Shown here one piece after another: positions 36,931 through 45,621 of a stretch of DNA of 64,000 nucleotides; position 1 is the stretch's first letter; every line of letters begins with the position of its first letter. The notes under the pieces were generated by a model. That model made no database searches. It saw nothing but the letters and a program-made list of their open reading frames with translations, and was not told where the DNA came from. The stretch is from the NCBI RefSeq assembly GCF_004745865.1, contig NZ_SRKZ01000004.1, forward strand, positions 248,001 through 312,000, written 5' to 3'. The translations under genes were made by a program, and so were the position numbers. This stretch comes from Hymenobacter wooponensis (lineage in GTDB: Bacteria; Bacteroidota; Bacteroidia; Cytophagales; Hymenobacteraceae).

Positions 36931-37980
36931 ATGGAAAATTTGCCACCTATTCGCCTCAGCGTGCTCGATCAGTCGCCGGTACCGCTGGGCCGCACACCTC
37001 ATGAGGCCCTGCAGCACACCCTAGAGCTGGCCCGCCTGACCGACCGATTGGGTTACTTACGGTTCTGGGTTTCTGAACACCATAATGCTCGCTCACTAGC
37101 TGGCTCGGCCCCCGAAGTGCTGTTGGCCCGGCTTGGCGCCGAAACGAGCCGTATCCGTATAGGCTCGGGGGGCGTGATGCTGCCCCACTACTCAGCTCTG
37201 AAGGTGGCCGAAAACTTTCGTCTGTTGGAAGCGCTCTACCCTGGGCGCGTAGATTTGGGCATCGGCCGGGCACCCGGCACCGACCGTATCACGGCCCACG
37301 CCCTCAACCCCCACAATACCTTCAGCGACGAAGATTTTGGCGAGCAGCTAATGAGCCTGCGCGCCTATTTGCGCGATGAGGAAGTGCCTGACACCATTCA
37401 TGAGAAGGTAAAGGCAGCGCCTTTTATTTCAACAGTTCCGGAGCTGTGGCTCCTGAGTTCCAGTGGGCAGAGCGGGTTGTTTGCGGCACACGTAGGGGCG
37501 GCGTTTTCCTTTGCTCACTTCATTAATCCGGTGGGTGGGCCTAAAATGGTACAACTATACCGAGAGCGTTTTCAACCCTCACCAGAATTAGCGCAGCCCT
37601 TAGCCAACGTCGCGGTTTTTGTGCTATGCGCCGACACGGAGGCCAAAGCGCAAGAACTGGCTGACACCTTGGCGCTGCAGATGCTCAAGCTGGAACTCGG
37701 CGACCGGACGCCAGTAGGCCCCTATTCTTCGGTGCAGGAATATCCGCTGGCCCCAGAGCAACGCCACCGCTTAGCCCATCACCATCGGCGCATTGTGAGT
37801 GGTACGCCGGAGCAGGTGAAGCAAGAGCTGCTGGAGCTGGCCGCCCATTACCAGGTAGATGAAGTGGTGGCTGTAACTATTGCCTACGATTACCAAGACC
37901 GATTGCGCTCTTACGAGCTACTGGCTGAAGCCTTCGCACTGGAGGCTACCCCAGCGACAAATTCGGTACTCACTGCCTAA
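36931..37980 (+). CDS. Luciferase-like (LLM class) flavin-dependent oxidoreductase
   Basis: A 349-residue TIM-barrel flavoprotein of the bacterial luciferase superfamily. N-terminal LSVLDQSPVPLGRTPHEALQ, then FWVSEHHNARSLAGSAPEVL and IRIGSGGVMLPHYSALKVAE, followed by GRVDLGIGRAPGTDR, are the usual landmarks of the single-component MsnO8/YhbW-like group. These enzymes use FMN or FMNH2 and oxygen on unknown substrates. The gene runs with the MFS pump and ends at a strong intrinsic terminator (38001-38050), so the two may work together against the same compound; this is inference from spacing only. Confidence 0.85.
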   Translation: MENLPPIRLSVLDQSPVPLGRTPHEALQHTLELARLTDRLGYLRFWVSEHHNARSLAGSAPEVLLARLGAETSRIRIGSGGVMLPHYSALKVAENFRLLEALYPGRVDLGIGRAPGTDRITAHALNPHNTFSDEDFGEQLMSLRAYLRDEEVPDTIHEKVKAAPFISTVPELWLLSSSGQSGLFAAHVGAAFSFAHFINPVGGPKMVQLYRERFQPSPELAQPLANVAVFVLCADTEAKAQELADTLALQMLKLELGDRTPVGPYSSVQEYPLAPEQRHRLAHHHRRIVSGTPEQVKQELLELAAHYQVDEVVAVTIAYDYQDRLRSYELLAEAFALEATPATNSVLTA

Positions 37981-38000
37981 CGATACCTTGCCTGACACAT

Positions 38001-38050
38001 CCCCGCTAGCCCTTTGCAAGATCGGCTAGCGGGGCTTTTTGCGTTCATAC
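38001..38050 (+). terminator. Intrinsic terminator after the LLM oxidoreductase
   Basis: CCCCGCTAGCC (38001-38011) pairs perfectly with GGCTAGCGGGG (38034-38044) and is followed by CTTTTTG, a proper T tract. Confidence 0.85.
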
Positions 38051-38148
38051 AGTTCAGCAAATGACTCTTATACACTTCACTACTAAAGAGTTTGAGCTTT
38101 ATATGGAATTTTTCTAAACTTCTATTTTGAATCTATCTAAATAGATAC

Positions 38149-38178
38149 GTGCTTTGCATTGTTTTAAATCGTTCTAAA
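38149..38178 (+). promoter_or_regulatory. Promoter -7 box and iron-type operator of siderophore receptor 1
   Basis: GTGCTTTG (38149-38156, near TAnnTTTG) is followed after 6 nt by the palindrome-like TTTTAAATCGTTCTAAA (38162-38178), which lies just before the ATG at 38196. The site matches 14 of 17 positions of the perfect palindrome in front of siderophore receptor 2. A second palindrome, TATCTAAATAGATA, stands at 38134-38147. Placement over the transcription start suggests repression by a Fur- or DtxR-type metal regulator; the regulator itself is not in the window. Confidence 0.55.
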
Positions 38179-38195
38179 CAAGCAAAGCCGCTCAG

Positions 38196-40790
38196 ATGCC
38201 CCGACCTTTCCCCCTCCTGCTCCTTCTTTCCATGCCGCTGGCTACTTTCGCCACAGCTGCAGTAACCGCTCCCGATGGTTCGTCAACGCTCCATCTCAAG
38301 CACGGCGATGGAGATGATACAGCACAGCGGGGCCGGGTAGTTGGTCGGGTAACGAATGCGGCAGGAGAGCCAGTAGAAGGCGTTACGGTGGCCCTGAAAG
38401 GCACTACTTACGGTGCCACCACTGGTACCGATGGCAGCTTCCGCCTCTCAGTTCCGGCGGGTAGCTATCAGCTGGTAGTGAGCAGCATGGGTTACACATC
38501 TCAGGAGTTTGCCGTAACGGTGACGGCCGGCGAGACCCTGACTTTGGCTCCTTTTGCCTTGGCGCAAAGCTCTCAGCAGCTCAATGAAGTAACCGTAACG
38601 GGCAACAAGAGCCTGAACGAGCGGATAACTGGCGTTAGCAAGATGGCTATTGCCCCACTTGATTTGCCCCAGAGCGTGGTAACCATCAAGCAGGAGACGC
38701 TGGAGCAGCAGCAGGTGCTGCGCCTGAGCGACGCCATTGTGAACGTGAGCGGCATTTACGTTACCAGCACCACTGGCGGCACGCAGGAAGAGCTAGGCAG
38801 CCGTGGTTTCGCTTATGGCAGCAACAATACCTTCAAAAACGGGGTGCGCTTCAACAACGGCATTATGCCCGAAGCTAGCTCCCTGGAAAGCCTGGAGGTG
38901 CTGAAAGGCAGCGCTGCCATTCTCTATGGTAACGTAGCAGCTGGCGGCGTGCTCAACTTGGTAACCAAGAAGCCGCGCTTTGAGCAGGGCGGTTCACTGG
39001 GTCTGCGCGTGGGCAGCTTCGGTTTCTGGAAGCCAATGGTAGACGTGTACGGCGCCGTAGGCCAGAGTGAGAAGGTGGCCTACCGCATCAACGGCACTTA
39101 CGAACAGGGCAATAGCTACCGCGACCAGGTGAAGTCGGACCGGTTTTACGTGAACCCGTCGCTGCTCTTTAAGCTTACTCCCAAAACCACCCTGGTGCTG
39201 GAAGGCGACTACCTGCGCGACAACCGCACTCCCGATTTCGGTATCGGGGCTATCAACTATGAAATCCAGGACTCCCGCAGCCGCTTCCTGAACGTGGCCG
39301 GCGCCAACAACGCCACCACCCAAACCAGCACCACGGCTACCATCACCAGCCAATTGAACAACACCTGGCAGGTGCGCGGCGTGGCGGGCTTCCAGCGCTA
39401 CGATAATGAACTGCGCAGCGCCTCGCGTCCTACCACCGTTGTTGGCACGGCTGGCCCTACTTATGGTAATCTGACGCGTGGTTTGCAGCGCACCCAAACC
39501 TCTGAGAATTATTACCTGGCTCAACTAGACCTGACGGGTAACTTCCGCACGGGCTTCCTAGGCCATACCTTGCTGGTAGGTGCCGACGCTGACCAGTACG
39601 AAACTAATACCCTGGCCTACACAAATCCTGCTTCTACTACGCGGGCTAACACGGCGGTATCAACTTATGATATCATCAACCTGCTAGACCCCAGCAAGAC
39701 TATTGGGCAGCCTGCCGAACGGCTTTCGGGCTTCAATGATCTGGTGCGCAATACCCTCACCCTGGGCAACACCCGCCGCGCTGGTTTCTACGTGCAGGAC
39801 CTGCTCAGCATCAGTGAGAAAGTAAAGGTATTGGCTGGTCTGCGCTGGACTTACCAGGAGACACCCAGCGACGTGTATTACTACAACAGCGTAACCAACA
39901 TTGCCAATAAGACGGCCGGCACCTTGGTGAACAACCGTCGTTTCGACAATGCCTTCTCGCCACGCCTAGGCCTGGTATATCAGCCCGTTAAAACCACCTC
40001 GCTGTTTGCCTCCTATTCCAACTCCTTCCAGCCCAACACGGGCCAGGATGCGAGCGGCAAATCACTGGCTCCTTCTACCTTCGACCAGTATGAGGCCGGT
40101 ATCAAAAACGACCTGTTCAACGGGGCGCTGTCGGCTAACGTAACAGCCTACCGCATTGTAAACAGCAACCTGGCGCAAACCTATCTGGGCCCGGTGCTCG
40201 GTGCCGATGGCCAACCCGTAGTAGGCTCAAACGGCCAGACCGTTACCAACCTAAATACCAACGTGAAGGAGTTGGCGGGTGAGGTAACCAGCAAAGGTGT
40301 GGAAGTAGACATCCAGACCAAGCCGATGATGGGTGTTTCCCTGATTGCTGGCTATAGCTACAACAACACGGCTTATACCAAGAGCAACATTTACGAAAAC
40401 GGCAGCCGCCTGCGCTACAACCCCGCGCACACGGCCAACCTAAGCCTGTTCTATAACTTCGGCAGCGCCTTTGGTGAGAACGGCTTCCTGCGCGGCTTGT
40501 CGGCCGGCGTGACGGGCTACTACGTGGGCGACAAGCTGGCAGGCCGCAACCCTCGCCTGTACGACCCCAACAAAGGCCCGGGCCAGCCTTTCACGGATAC
40601 GTTCAAGCTCATCAGCATCCCGAACTACACGTTGTTTGATGCCTCCTTGGGCTATAGCTACGAGCGCCTATCGGTGCGCGTGAAGATGTCGAACATCCTT
40701 AACGAGCTGAGCTACAACCTCCACGACGACAATAGCGTGAACCCCATTGCGCCGCGCACGTTCTCCGCTACGCTTGGCTACAAGCTGTAA
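38196..40790 (+). CDS. TonB-dependent siderophore receptor 1
   Basis: An 864-residue outer-membrane receptor. Signal peptide near 1-22, then a carboxypeptidase-regulatory-like domain (about 48-130: GRVTNAAGEPVEGVTVALKG), the TonB-box-like QLNEVTVTG, the FhuA-type plug (DLPQSVVTIKQETLEQQQ, LRLSDAIVNVSGIYV, SLEVLKGSAAILYGNVAAGG, VLNLVTKKP) and a 22-strand barrel ending FSATLGYKL. The phrase APLDLPQSVVTI and the GGVLNLVTKKP ending mark the siderophore rather than the SusC group, so the ligand is probably a ferric siderophore of another organism, as no biosynthesis genes are near. It heads a rightward cassette with the PepSY protein (40913), after a hairpin at 40825-40866, and is probably controlled through 38162-38178. 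Confidence 0.9.
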   Translation: MPRPFPLLLLLSMPLATFATAAVTAPDGSSTLHLKHGDGDDTAQRGRVVGRVTNAAGEPVEGVTVALKGTTYGATTGTDGSFRLSVPAGSYQLVVSSMGYTSQEFAVTVTAGETLTLAPFALAQSSQQLNEVTVTGNKSLNERITGVSKMAIAPLDLPQSVVTIKQETLEQQQVLRLSDAIVNVSGIYVTSTTGGTQEELGSRGFAYGSNNTFKNGVRFNNGIMPEASSLESLEVLKGSAAILYGNVAAGGVLNLVTKKPRFEQGGSLGLRVGSFGFWKPMVDVYGAVGQSEKVAYRINGTYEQGNSYRDQVKSDRFYVNPSLLFKLTPKTTLVLEGDYLRDNRTPDFGIGAINYEIQDSRSRFLNVAGANNATTQTSTTATITSQLNNTWQVRGVAGFQRYDNELRSASRPTTVVGTAGPTYGNLTRGLQRTQTSENYYLAQLDLTGNFRTGFLGHTLLVGADADQYETNTLAYTNPASTTRANTAVSTYDIINLLDPSKTIGQPAERLSGFNDLVRNTLTLGNTRRAGFYVQDLLSISEKVKVLAGLRWTYQETPSDVYYYNSVTNIANKTAGTLVNNRRFDNAFSPRLGLVYQPVKTTSLFASYSNSFQPNTGQDASGKSLAPSTFDQYEAGIKNDLFNGALSANVTAYRIVNSNLAQTYLGPVLGADGQPVVGSNGQTVTNLNTNVKELAGEVTSKGVEVDIQTKPMMGVSLIAGYSYNNTAYTKSNIYENGSRLRYNPAHTANLSLFYNFGSAFGENGFLRGLSAGVTGYYVGDKLAGRNPRLYDPNKGPGQPFTDTFKLISIPNYTLFDASLGYSYERLSVRVKMSNILNELSYNLHDDNSVNPIAPRTFSATLGYKL

Positions 40791-40824
40791 ACACCTCCTG
40801 CCTGAAGGGGTAACTCCTTGAGTA

Positions 40825-40866
40825 AAACCCGGAAAGTACCAGCTACAACTGGCGCTTTCCGGGTTT
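40825..40866 (+). terminator. Hairpin between receptor 1 and its PepSY gene
   Basis: AAACCCGGAAAG (40825-40836) pairs with CTTTCCGGGTTT (40855-40866); the inner CCAG/CTGG extends the stem after one mismatch. Followed by CTGGTG rather than T's, so it may be a partial terminator that lowers PepSY expression. Confidence 0.6.
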
Positions 40867-40912
40867 CTGGTGAACTTGTCCTTCGCTTTCGATATTTGTT
40901 CTTTCTACAGCC

Positions 40913-42262
40913 ATGAAGATCTTCTTTCGCAACATTCACCTTTACCTAAGCCTGGTTTCGGGGCTTATCATTGCCGTAGTCTGCCTCACGGGCGGCGTGC
41001 TGGTATTTGAAAAAGAGCTAGAGCAAGCTTGGCACCCTGAGCGCTACTTTGTAGCGCCCGCCACCTCGCCGCGCATGCCCCTGAAGCTGTTGGCCGGCTC
41101 GGTAGTGGCCTACAAGCCCACCGCCAAAATCACGGGCGTAAAGGTGTATGCTGACCCAGCGCGCACGGTAGAGTTTAGTCTGGCAGGAGCTCCTGGCGGC
41201 GAGAAAGGCGATAAGAAAGAAGGTGGCCGCGCTGGCAAGGGTGCGGAGGCCAATGTAGCGCCCGCCGCGGAAGCTGGCGCACCACGCGAAGGTGCCGGCC
41301 GCCGGGAAGGCGGAGCCGAGGGCAAAGGCGAGAAAGGTGGCAAGGGAGGAAAAGGCGGTGAAGGCGGCCCCGGAGGCCCTAAAGTATTTGTGAACCCCTA
41401 CACCGGCGCCGTAACCGGCGAGCTGAACTACCGCGAAACCTTCTTCTTTACCATGATGGCCCTGCACCGCGGAATGGTGGGCGGCCCCATTGGCAAGCTC
41501 ATCGTGGGCGTCAGCACGGTGATGTTCCTGTTCATTATTGCTACGGGCATTGTGCTATGGTGGCCTGCTACACGCAAGGCCCTGCAGCAGCGCCTCAAAG
41601 TGAAGTGGAGCGGTGGCTGGAAGCGCGTAAACCACGACCTGCATATTGTACTGGGCTTTTATTCTGCCTTGTTCCTGTTTGTGTTTGCCTTTACTGGCCT
41701 AGCGTGGTCGTTTGAATGGTTCAACAAGGGTATTTATGCCGTTACCAACTCGCCCATGCAGCGCCCTGAGCCCCCCGTTTCAACGGTGCCTACTGCTACT
41801 GACGTGGCAGCACCTCAGCAACCTGTTCAGGGCCCGCTGGTGGCTGGCAGCGCTCCGCTTACGCCTGATGCGGCGCTGCAACTGGTAGTACGCCAGGTGC
41901 CCGAGGCGGAATCTTATGCTCTGCAGCTGCCCAAAGACCCAACGGGTAGCATCCGGGTGGCCACCTTGCGCCGCGGAGCTGCCTATGAAAATGCCACCGA
42001 TGAGCTATACCTCGATCAGTACTCGGGTAAGGTGTTAAGCCAGCAGACCTACGAGCAGCGGAGCCTCGGCCAGCGCGTGCGAGGCATGTTTAAGCCAGTG
42101 CACACTGGCGCCGTGTTTGGCTGGCCATCTAAAATCATTGCCCTGGTGGTTTGTCTGCTAGGATTTACCTTCCCCATTACGGGCACCATCTTGTGGCTGA
42201 ACCGCCTGCGCAAAGCCAATAAAAAGCAGCGCAAGCAGGAGGCCGCCGTTGCTGCATTGTAA
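40913..42262 (+). CDS. PepSY-associated TM protein (ferric-siderophore reductase type) with low-complexity insert
   Basis: A 449-residue inner-membrane protein with PepSY domains and about four TM segments (near 10-32, 185-210, 245-268, 405-430). Such proteins accompany TonB siderophore receptors and are thought to reduce or release iron from siderophores at the inner membrane. His residues typical of heme/iron contact are visible in FFRNIHLYLSL, MMALHRGMVGGP, RVNHDLHIVLGF and MFKPVHTGAVFG. Oddly, residues 92-157 are a Gly/Lys/Glu/Ala-rich insert (GEKGDKKEGGRAGKG, then GKGEKGGKGGKGGEGGPGGP) in the first periplasmic loop; the paralogue at 44305-45441 lacks it and has 378 residues. Iron reduction is family knowledge. 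Confidence 0.85.
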   Translation: MKIFFRNIHLYLSLVSGLIIAVVCLTGGVLVFEKELEQAWHPERYFVAPATSPRMPLKLLAGSVVAYKPTAKITGVKVYADPARTVEFSLAGAPGGEKGDKKEGGRAGKGAEANVAPAAEAGAPREGAGRREGGAEGKGEKGGKGGKGGEGGPGGPKVFVNPYTGAVTGELNYRETFFFTMMALHRGMVGGPIGKLIVGVSTVMFLFIIATGIVLWWPATRKALQQRLKVKWSGGWKRVNHDLHIVLGFYSALFLFVFAFTGLAWSFEWFNKGIYAVTNSPMQRPEPPVSTVPTATDVAAPQQPVQGPLVAGSAPLTPDAALQLVVRQVPEAESYALQLPKDPTGSIRVATLRRGAAYENATDELYLDQYSGKVLSQQTYEQRSLGQRVRGMFKPVHTGAVFGWPSKIIALVVCLLGFTFPITGTILWLNRLRKANKKQRKQEAAVAAL

Positions 42263-42321
42263 ACCTCCTCAAGAGTGGCCTAGGCCACTCTAGGGGCACG
42301 TACCAATAACTCCTTTCGGCC

Positions 42322-42630
42322 ATGAGCAAGCGTCAGCACGAATATCGTCTTACCCTGGAGCACCAAGCAGCCAGCAGCCCGGAGCAACCGCTGCACGAGC
42401 CGCTAGTGCTGGACTTCACTAACCACGATGACCTGTTTGCCATCGTGCAGCGAGTGCAAAATGCCAACTTCCTCTCGCCTAGTCAGGCCGCGGAAATGGC
42501 GCTGGGCGTAAAGCTGCTGGGCAACGTGCTGCTGACCAACCGGGAGCATCCGCTGTTCACGGAGCTTAGCCAAGCATTTGGTGAATTCGTGCGCAAGCTA
42601 AAAGCTCACGCTCAGCCCAAGGCTGAATAA
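42322..42630 (+). CDS. DUF3861-family protein
   Basis: A 102-residue cytoplasmic protein, MSKRQHEYRLTLEHQAASSP onward, which fits the small DUF3861 family (short MxxRxHxYRLTLE start followed by a helical region, FTNHDDLFAIVQRVQ and FLSPSQAAEMALGVKLLG). No function is established that I know of. No Cys or metal motif is seen. It follows the PepSY gene by 59 bp and ends at a very strong terminator, so it may be the last gene of siderophore cassette 1, but a separate promoter is possible because the gap contains a GGCCTAGGCC palindrome. Confidence 0.7.
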   Translation: MSKRQHEYRLTLEHQAASSPEQPLHEPLVLDFTNHDDLFAIVQRVQNANFLSPSQAAEMALGVKLLGNVLLTNREHPLFTELSQAFGEFVRKLKAHAQPKAE

Positions 42631-42650
42631 GTCTTATGTTCTGTAGCTTC

Positions 42651-42684
42651 AAAAAGCGTTCTTCTTCGGAGGAGCGCTTTTTTT
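42651..42684 (+). terminator. Intrinsic terminator with UUCG tetraloop
   Basis: AAAAAGCGTTCTTC (42651-42664) pairs with 42669-42682 (two G-U pairs) around the extra-stable C(UUCG)G loop, and continues into a T run. It ends the DUF3861 gene and makes the reading frame that starts at 42636 implausible. Confidence 0.88.
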
Positions 42685-42848
42685 GTGTCCGCATTTCTGG
42701 CTGTAGTTCCGTGGCTCGGGGCCCTTGGCAGCAGCTACCTACTACGAAAAGTCGATGGCCATTCTTCCTCGAAAGAGACTTATCGCTCCTCACCAAGGAG
42801 GTAGAGAACACGCTACAAATGAAAAACGCAGAAGCTCGAGCGCCCTAT

Positions 42849-43105
42849 AATAAGCTCCGGCATTTCCACTTGCAGCCCCCGCAGGGCACTTTGAAGCGGG
42901 TAAACTGGCCTTGCTGCGCAGTGAATTTCCACTGGCTATACAAAACTTATTCGCCGCTCATGGGCTATATGTAGAACAGAAACCACCCAATCTCCCCGAT
43001 AGCAACCACATGCTAGGCCTGTTATATGGGGAGATGCAGAAAATGAATCAGCTCGTTTTGTTTCGTAGTACAGCCAAAGCATACACCCTGCCAATAGCTG
43101 AATAA
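42849..43105 (+). CDS. Possible small gene or gene remnant, unrecognised
   Basis: The 484-bp gap 42631-43114 holds, after the terminator, an open frame from just after a stop at 42846 to the TAA at 43103-43105. It reads as plausible protein (GHFEAGKLALLRSEF, then NLFAAHGLYVEQKPP and LGLLYGEMQKMNQLVLF) but has no ATG near its beginning: possible starts are a TTG at 42911 or an internal ATG. I do not recognise it. A truncated gene whose 5' end was lost, with a frame change near 42840, would explain the protein-like composition without a start. It ends 9 bp before the symporter gene. Confidence 0.3.
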
Positions 43106-43114
43106 TCCGTACTT

Positions 43115-44179
43115 ATGCCCCTGCCTACCCAGCCGTCAGTAGCTTCCTCTCCTCCACCATCTACTCCGTCGGGCAACCGGTTCGTGAACCTGCTCCGCCG
43201 TGCGGGGCTGCTCGACTGGTTTCTGCTTGGCCTGGCTGGGGTTGTGCTCCTGGCTTACCTGATTCCGGAGGTAGGCAGTAAGGCTAGCCCCATTCCCTGG
43301 AAGGTGATAACTACGGCGGGCGTAGCGCTCATATTTTTTTTCTATGGGCTACGCCTGAGTATGGAGAAACTTACGGCGGGCCTCCGGAACTGGCGCCTGC
43401 ATGTAGTGGTGCAGCTTACTACGTTCGTGGTGTTTCCGGTGCTGGCGCTGGCCTTACGGCCGCTGTTTGTAGGCAAAGCGGCCGAGATGTGGCCTAGCAT
43501 CTTCTTTCTGTGCACACTGCCCAGTACGGTTTCAACATCGGTGGTAATGGTGAGTATTGCACGCGGCAACTTACCGGCGGCTATCTTCAATGCCAGCATT
43601 TCCAGCCTGTTAGGCATCGTGCTTACTCCCCTCTGGACCAGCCTTTTCCTTGATACCTCCGCCGAGGGGGGCAACCTCTGGCATTTAGGTATCGACTTGC
43701 TGTGGCAAGTTGTGCTACCAGTGGTGGCGGGGGTGTTGCTCAATCGTCGTTTCGGGGCCTTCGCGGAGCAGCACAAAGGCAGCCTGCGCATCTCCGACCA
43801 AGTTGTGATTCTCCTGATTGTCTTTACGGCCTTCTGCGAGTCGTTTGCTGAGGGCATCTTCCGCAGTTACCAGCCCCTTGATATTGCGTTGCTCAGTCTG
43901 GGTATGGTGACCCTGTACTTCCTGATCTTTGGGGTAGTATGGGTGCTGGGTCGAGTGCTCGGGTTTTCCCGCCCCGACCGGACTGTGGCGCTGTTTTGTG
44001 GCTCCAAGAAGTCGCTGGTGCATGGCAGCGTGATGGCCAGCTTACTGTTTCCGGGCATGGCCGCCACGGGTTTGCTGCTGCTGCCCCTTATGCTCTACCA
44101 TGCCTTGCAAATCATTCTGGCCAGCATGATGGCCCAGCACATGGGCCGGCTAGCAGAGGCTGAAGAAGCTGCCGGATAG
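43115..44179 (+). CDS. Bile acid:sodium symporter family (SBF-like, YfeH type) protein
   Basis: A 354-residue inner-membrane protein with about ten hydrophobic segments, beginning with LLDWFLLGLAGVVLLAYLIP. Family landmarks are FFFYGLRLSMEKLTAGLRNW, FFLCTLPSTVSTSVVMVSIA and GNLPAAIFNASISSLLGIVL, and near the end ALFCGSKKSLVHGSVMAS. This is the SBF-like (PF13593-type) branch seen in most bacteria, whose substrates are poorly known; sodium-coupled uptake or export of an organic anion is the family expectation. It lies between two siderophore cassettes but has no sign of iron control of its own. It ends at the convergent terminator 44242-44281. Confidence 0.85.
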   Translation: MPLPTQPSVASSPPPSTPSGNRFVNLLRRAGLLDWFLLGLAGVVLLAYLIPEVGSKASPIPWKVITTAGVALIFFFYGLRLSMEKLTAGLRNWRLHVVVQLTTFVVFPVLALALRPLFVGKAAEMWPSIFFLCTLPSTVSTSVVMVSIARGNLPAAIFNASISSLLGIVLTPLWTSLFLDTSAEGGNLWHLGIDLLWQVVLPVVAGVLLNRRFGAFAEQHKGSLRISDQVVILLIVFTAFCESFAEGIFRSYQPLDIALLSLGMVTLYFLIFGVVWVLGRVLGFSRPDRTVALFCGSKKSLVHGSVMASLLFPGMAATGLLLLPLMLYHALQIILASMMAQHMGRLAEAEEAAG

Positions 44180-44241
44180 CGCAATGCGCTGTAGGGTTAT
44201 ATAAATACTCTGCGCCGCAACAGTAGCTACTGCATTAGCCC

Positions 44242-44281
44242 CAACACCAATGCCCCGCTATACGGCGAGGCATTGGTGTTG
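44242..44281. terminator. Bidirectional terminator between convergent genes
   Basis: CAACACCAATGCC (44242-44254) pairs perfectly with GGCATTGGTGTTG (44269-44281) around a 14-nt loop, separating the symporter gene from the second PepSY gene. Confidence 0.75.
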
Positions 44282-44304
44282 AAATGGGGATACAATTAAT
44301 ACTG

Positions 44305-45441
44305 CTAGGCCAGTTGTGCCTGTTTCTTCTGCTTTTTGGGCTTGTTGCGGCGCCCCCACCAGATTACCGTTCCTGTGATGGGCAAACTTGCGGAGATGAG
44401 GCTACCTAAAAACGCCACTATTTTGCCGCCTAGGCCTAGTATCTGGCCGGTATGCAGGTCGTAGTTCATGTCGGAGAACTTGGTGCCATTGCTTTTCTTG
44501 GCGTGAAAACGTATTTCTAGTAGCTGGCCTGAAACCGGGTGAAAGGCGTATTCGTCGCGGTGGTAATAGTGGAGTGCCTTCCGGTAAGTCCAGCAATACG
44601 CGGGGTCTTTGCCCGCGCCCGCAGGCCCAATCAGAATCATCTCGTGCGTGGGCGAAAGACGACGTGCATTCAGGTACACAATGTCGGCTAAGGGCTGAGT
44701 AGCCGTCGGCACAGTTTGAAGGGTATCAAGCTTGGTGGTCATTATCTCCGCGGGAGCCGCCTTACCACCGTCAACCACGTACCTGATTGATTCGAGCATC
44801 CAGGGGTAAATCATGAACAGGCCTGAAAGGGCCAGCACCAACCCAATGCTGGCTGCGTAAAAGCCAAGCACGTTGTGCAAGTCGTAATTGACGCGGCGCC
44901 AACGAGCACCCCACTTAATCGTGAAACGCTGTTTACGCTCCTGCTTCCGCTTTGGCCACCACAGTACCAAGCCCGTGAGCAGCATCACCACGAAAATAGA
45001 AATGCTGATGCCTACCACCCATTTCGCTATTGCCTCGGGCAGCAACAGGTGCATGTGGATTTCCTGAATGATAGAAAAGAAGTGTGTCCGGAGGTTTTGC
45101 TTCCCCAACACCTGCCCGGTGTAAGGGTTCAGGTACACCTGAATGGGGTTGCCAGCTCTATCAGTGAAAAACACCGTAGCCGAGCGCTCAGGCCCAAAGT
45201 ACGTCACCCAGGTGTCTTTGGCAGATATTCCCGGGTCTTGAGCTAGGGCCGCAGCTTGCAGGTGCGAGGGCAGCACGGGCGCCGCAGCCTGCGCCTCTAC
45301 TTTGCGCCAGGGCTCAATGATATCCCGAATGTCATCTTGGAAAGTGAAAATAGCTCCGGTGATGCTCACAATGAACACCACCAGTCCCGAGGCTAGCCCG
45401 AGCCAGAGGTGCACTTTGCCAACGGCTTGCTTGACATTCAT
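44305..45441 (-). CDS. PepSY-associated TM protein 2 (siderophore iron reductase type)
   Basis: A 378-residue inner-membrane protein with four TM segments and PepSY domains, start MNVKQAVGKVHLWLGLASGL. His-containing segments VGKVHLWLGLASG, QEIHMHLLLPE, RVNYDLHNVLGFYA and MNYDLHTGQILGLGG match those of PepSY proteins proposed to handle heme or ferric iron. Its partner is the TonB receptor at 45622-48090, 180 bp upstream with a perfect 12-bp hairpin in between. The layout mirrors that of cassette 1, in the opposite direction. It lacks the Gly/Lys-rich insert of the other PepSY protein and is the normal length for the family. Confidence 0.88.
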   Translation of the reverse strand: MNVKQAVGKVHLWLGLASGLVVFIVSITGAIFTFQDDIRDIIEPWRKVEAQAAAPVLPSHLQAAALAQDPGISAKDTWVTYFGPERSATVFFTDRAGNPIQVYLNPYTGQVLGKQNLRTHFFSIIQEIHMHLLLPEAIAKWVVGISISIFVVMLLTGLVLWWPKRKQERKQRFTIKWGARWRRVNYDLHNVLGFYAASIGLVLALSGLFMIYPWMLESIRYVVDGGKAAPAEIMTTKLDTLQTVPTATQPLADIVYLNARRLSPTHEMILIGPAGAGKDPAYCWTYRKALHYYHRDEYAFHPVSGQLLEIRFHAKKSNGTKFSDMNYDLHTGQILGLGGKIVAFLGSLISASLPITGTVIWWGRRNKPKKQKKQAQLA

Positions 45442-45564
45442 ACCTATAAGTTAATCAACAATTGCTGGAGTACCGACGCTGCCCACTGGCTCCCCCTGAA
45501 TTCAATAACGCGAGATCCCCTCTCTAACATTCACCTTTGTAGAGAGCTAGACCAAGAAACTACA

Positions 45565-45604
45565 CAAGCGTCAGCAACTGCCCGTAGGCCTCTGCTGACG
45601 CTTG
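45565..45604 (-). terminator. Hairpin between receptor 2 and its PepSY gene
   Basis: CAAGCGTCAGCA (45565-45576) pairs perfectly with TGCTGACGCTTG (45593-45604) around a 16-nt loop. It stands 18 bp after the receptor stop; like the hairpin at 40825-40866 it may lower transcription into the PepSY gene. Confidence 0.65.
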
Positions 45605-45621
45605 AATATGAAAAGCTGCCG

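Noticed and set aside
42636..42974. 112-residue rightward frame after the DUF3861 gene
   Set aside because: Its first codons are part of the UUCG-loop terminator at 42651-42684, and the translation has no protein-like pattern before the last 30 residues.
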